A stretch of 8,635 nucleotides of DNA from an uncultured Oscillospiraceae bacterium. GTDB lineage: Bacteria; Bacillota; Clostridia; Oscillospirales; Oscillospiraceae. Location: NCBI GenBank assembly GCA_900757415.1, contig CAAENU010000166.1:1-8635 (forward strand). The letters run 5' to 3'. The notes below the pieces were generated by a model. The model was not told the origin of the DNA. It saw only the letters and a program-made list of their open reading frames with translations, and ran no database searches. Of this stretch, positions 6,817-8,635 are shown in pieces. Position 1 is the first letter of the stretch; each line of letters opens with the position of its first letter. The translations under genes and the position numbers were made by a program.

Positions 6817-6829
6817 TTTCGTTTATAAT
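6801..6829 (+). promoter_or_regulatory. Promoter of the amidohydrolase gene
   Basis: TTGTCA at 6801-6806 and TATAAT at 6824-6829 are separated by exactly 17 bases, close to the sigma-A consensus. Transcription would begin near 6836, leaving a leader of about 67 bases before the ATG at 6903. It lies about 30 bases from the -35 of the divergent operon promoter, so both are probably controlled together. Confidence 0.85.
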
Positions 6830-6902
6830 AAACAAAGGAAAGAATCGATAGTTGTTTGATTTGACCGCTTTTTTGATTCGGATTGTGAAAGGAGAAACTG
6901 TC

Positions 6903-8315
6903 ATGCTGGATATTTTATTGACCAATGCGGTTATCATTACCGTGGATGCAGAGCATCATCTCTATGATCCCGGCTACTTGGGCATCAAAGGGGATACCAT
7001 TGCCTGTCTCGGCCCGATGGAGGGGGCACAGCTGCCGCCGGCGCGGCGCACCATAGATATGGGGGGAAATCCCGTACTGCCCGGCCTGATCGATGGCCAT
7101 GGCCATGCGGGCCACTGCATGACCAAGACGCTGGCGGAGCATCTTGGCGGTGATGACTGGGAGACGTTGGTGGAGAGCATTTACTATATGTACAGTGACC
7201 GGCGCTTTTGGTATGTGGAGGGAAAGCTGGCCGCGGCGGAGCGGCTGAAGTTCGGCGTGACCAGCGGCGTCTCCATGGTAGGCAATACGCCCCGTATCGA
7301 CAGGCTCTGGCCTATAGCCGAAAGTCTGCGCGGCTCTGTGGAAGCGGGCATCCGCCAGTTTACCGGCATCGGCTGCGCCAACGGCCCGTGGCCCAAGACC
7401 GGCCGCACCTATTATCCCGATGGACATTATGACGAATATGAGGTCACGCCCTATATGGCCTATGAGACCACCGAGGAGGCCGTCAGAACATTGAACGGCA
7501 AACATCCGCGGCAGAACTGCATCGTGGCGCCCGGCCGCATGGGTTTTCGCGCGTGGGAGAGCGTGGAGGACAACATCAGCCACAACCGCGAGATGCTGCG
7601 CATTGCCCGGAAATACGGCCAACCCATCCATACCCATGCCTATGGAAAGGATGTGCAGTTCCTGTATGACCATACACCGGAGGTGTTTGACTGGAAGCTG
7701 TCGCTGACCCATTCCACCGGCTACAGCGAATCGGAGCTGGAGATTCTGGAGAAAACCGGGGCCTATGTATTCCACGGTCCGTCCACCCATTCCCACCTGC
7801 TGCGCTGGTGCCCGGTGATGGAGATGCTGGACCGCGGTATCCATGTGGCGGTGATCACAGATGGGACCGCGCCCGACCGCAGCTATGATTTGTGGCGCGA
7901 CATGAAGAACTTGCAGCTGATGCAGCGTGCCAAACATCAGGATACCCGGCTGATCCCCTGCGGCAAGGCGCTGGAGATGGTGACCATCGAACCGGCCAGA
8001 GCGCTGGGCATTGACCATCTGGTTGGCTCGCTTGCGGTAGGGAAAAAGGCGGACGTGATCGCTATTGATGCGCAGCAGCCGCATCTGGCGCCCTTTGGCC
8101 CGATGCCTGTTCAGCGTTTGGTGTATCATGCCATGGGGCAGGACGTCAATCTGGTCATTGTCAATGGCGAGATCATGATGGAGGGCCGCACGCTGACGCA
8201 GATTGACGAGAAACAGCTGATTCAGGATACGAAAGATGTGTTGGCGGAGACACTGGAGCGTGCAGGACATCCGCAGGTATGCGACAATCCACATCTGTAT
8301 GACCTGCGCCAGTAA
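6903..8315 (+). CDS. Amidohydrolase, ATZ/TRZ (cytosine deaminase-like) group
   Basis: This is a metal-dependent hydrolase with a TIM-barrel core, 470 residues, without signal peptide and so cytosolic. The flanking beta-sandwich is made of the N-terminal strands (1-55) and the C-terminal part (about 375-430, GSLAVGKKADVIAID and LVIVNGEIMMEG). The metal site is readable: HGH at H66/H68 after GLIDG, H245 in PIHTHAYG, H270 in LTHSTGYSESE, and D320 in AVITDG. The downstream DLWRDM (329-334) and KALEMVTIEPARALG (355-369) are typical of the ATZ/TRZ group, which deaminates or dechlorinates N-heterocycles and also includes methylthioadenosine/S-adenosylhomocysteine deaminases. The glutamate usually found three residues after the third metal histidine is absent; G248 is there. 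AAAGGAG lies 8 bases before the ATG at 6903. A TTG at 6852 has no comparable RBS and adds an unrelated N-terminus. Divergent placement next to the importer suggests it acts on the imported compound; the exact reaction is unknown. Confidence 0.93.
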   Translation: MLDILLTNAVIITVDAEHHLYDPGYLGIKGDTIACLGPMEGAQLPPARRTIDMGGNPVLPGLIDGHGHAGHCMTKTLAEHLGGDDWETLVESIYYMYSDRRFWYVEGKLAAAERLKFGVTSGVSMVGNTPRIDRLWPIAESLRGSVEAGIRQFTGIGCANGPWPKTGRTYYPDGHYDEYEVTPYMAYETTEEAVRTLNGKHPRQNCIVAPGRMGFRAWESVEDNISHNREMLRIARKYGQPIHTHAYGKDVQFLYDHTPEVFDWKLSLTHSTGYSESELEILEKTGAYVFHGPSTHSHLLRWCPVMEMLDRGIHVAVITDGTAPDRSYDLWRDMKNLQLMQRAKHQDTRLIPCGKALEMVTIEPARALGIDHLVGSLAVGKKADVIAIDAQQPHLAPFGPMPVQRLVYHAMGQDVNLVIVNGEIMMEGRTLTQIDEKQLIQDTKDVLAETLERAGHPQVCDNPHLYDLRQ

Positions 8316-8331
8316 GAGGAATTATGAATAT

Positions 8332-8368
8332 GCAAAAGAGGACGCCCCGCGGGGGCGTCCTCTTTTGC
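8332..8368. terminator. Strong hairpin terminator after the amidohydrolase gene
   Basis: A perfect 17-bp inverted repeat surrounds the 3-base loop GCG. Its left arm (8332-8348) begins GCAAAAGAGGACG and its right arm (8352-8368) ends CCTCTTTTGC. The T-run is in the right arm on either strand. It begins 16 bases after the TAA and isolates the amidohydrolase from the next gene. Confidence 0.92.
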
Positions 8369-8413
8369 TTTGCCGGCGCTGCATTTCTGTGCGGAAATCC
8401 GTCGATTCTTAAC

Positions 8414-8442
8414 GTTTTCTTAGTCCCTGCCGGGTGTATAAT
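8414..8442 (+). promoter_or_regulatory. Probable promoter of the gene at 8477
   Basis: A perfect TATAAT occurs at 8437-8442, 34 bases before the ATG. The region 17 bases upstream (GTTTTC, 8414-8419) is a poor -35. Because the terminator at 8332-8368 ends upstream transcription, the next gene needs its own promoter, and this is the only good candidate. Confidence 0.6.
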
Positions 8443-8476
8443 ACGGCAAAAATCATCCCCCGAAAGGAGCTGCCCC

Positions 8477-8635
8477 ATGGATATCTGGAAAGAATTGCAG
8501 GACGAGGGCGTGGACGCCGCCCTGCTGGAGGAGGTGCGCCGCTTTGCCGCCGCCCACCCGGTGCCGCCGGAAGCGGCGGCCAGGATCCCGAAACCCCGCT
8601 ATTTCTATTATGGCCGCGAGGTCTGGGAGAGCGCC
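8477..8635 (+). CDS. N-terminal part of an unidentified cytosolic protein (partial, possibly MoxR-like AAA ATPase)
   Basis: The ATG at 8477 follows AAAGGAG at 8463-8469 with a 7-base gap, and the frame stays open for 53 codons to the window edge. The visible part begins MDIWKELQDEG, continues as a charged helix, then a Pro/Ala-rich turn, and reaches KPRYFYYGREVWESA. Third positions are almost all G or C, so it is a real gene. No catalytic motif is yet in view. The YYGREVWE segment reminds me of the region just before the Walker A motif in MoxR-type AAA ATPases of Clostridia, but this is recollection rather than motif evidence and should be treated as a guess. Confidence 0.8.
   Translation, partial: MDIWKELQDEGVDAALLEEVRRFAAAHPVPPEAAARIPKPRYFYYGREVWESA

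Noticed and set aside
6845..6850. TCGATA here and TATCGA at 6786-6791 as a distant inverted repeat flanking the plus promoter
   Set aside because: Only six bases, more than 50 bases apart, in AT-rich sequence; expected by chance.
6852..6902. Upstream TTG start giving 17 extra residues to the amidohydrolase
   Set aside because: There is no good RBS before the TTG, the AAAGGAG sits ideally before ATG 6903, and MLDILLTNAV is the usual first strand of this family.
6915..8294. Long minus-strand open frame (459 codons) opposite the amidohydrolase gene
   Set aside because: It lies entirely within the amidohydrolase gene, which has full metal-site motifs, promoter, RBS and terminator on the + strand.
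8173..8478. Minus-strand open frame of 101 codons over the terminator and intergenic region
   Set aside because: It reads through the perfect hairpin terminator and overlaps the end of the amidohydrolase; it has no recognisable features.

Overview
This is a chromosomal segment of a moderately GC-rich Firmicute. The best guess is a gut Clostridia member of the Oscillospiraceae/Ruminococcaceae type. The evidence is strong AAAGGAG-type ribosome binding sites before nearly every gene, sigma-A-like TATAAT promoters in short AT-rich gaps, a lipobox signal on the binding protein, GC-rich intrinsic terminators, and GC-rich third codon positions. The assignment is inferred from style, not from a marker gene.

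Layout from left to right. Positions 1-117 probably hold the last 38 codons of an unidentified + strand gene that converges on the main operon, with a hairpin terminator at 89-114. Positions 137-6639 are one long minus-strand operon. In transcription order it encodes a peptide/nickel-type (family 5) solute-binding lipoprotein, an unrecognised 145-residue cysteine-containing protein, a VOC-fold (glyoxalase/dioxygenase superfamily) protein, then two Opp/Dpp-type permeases and two Opp/Dpp-type ATPases. A GC-rich hairpin followed by a U-tract sits between the VOC gene and the first permease gene (4054-4099). It would make the first three genes more abundant than the membrane components. Positions 6640-6902 are a divergent promoter region with a minus promoter for the operon, a near-consensus plus promoter, and inverted repeats that could be an operator. 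Positions 6903-8315 on the + strand encode an amidohydrolase of the ATZ/TRZ (cytosine deaminase-like) group, closed by a perfect 17-bp hairpin terminator. The window ends inside a further + strand gene starting at 8477 with its own promoter and RBS.

Read as one locus, the transporter would import a small amide, peptide-like or N-heterocyclic compound. The divergently transcribed amidohydrolase could hydrolyse or deaminate it, with the VOC protein and the unknown protein as accessory steps. The substrate cannot be read from the sequence. Two points make the locus worth a second look: the unknown and VOC genes lie between the binding-protein and permease genes, and the amidohydrolase lacks the catalytic glutamate usual in its group. 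No regulator gene, mobile element, CRISPR array, tRNA or rRNA was seen. No gene-free stretch exceeds 300 bases.
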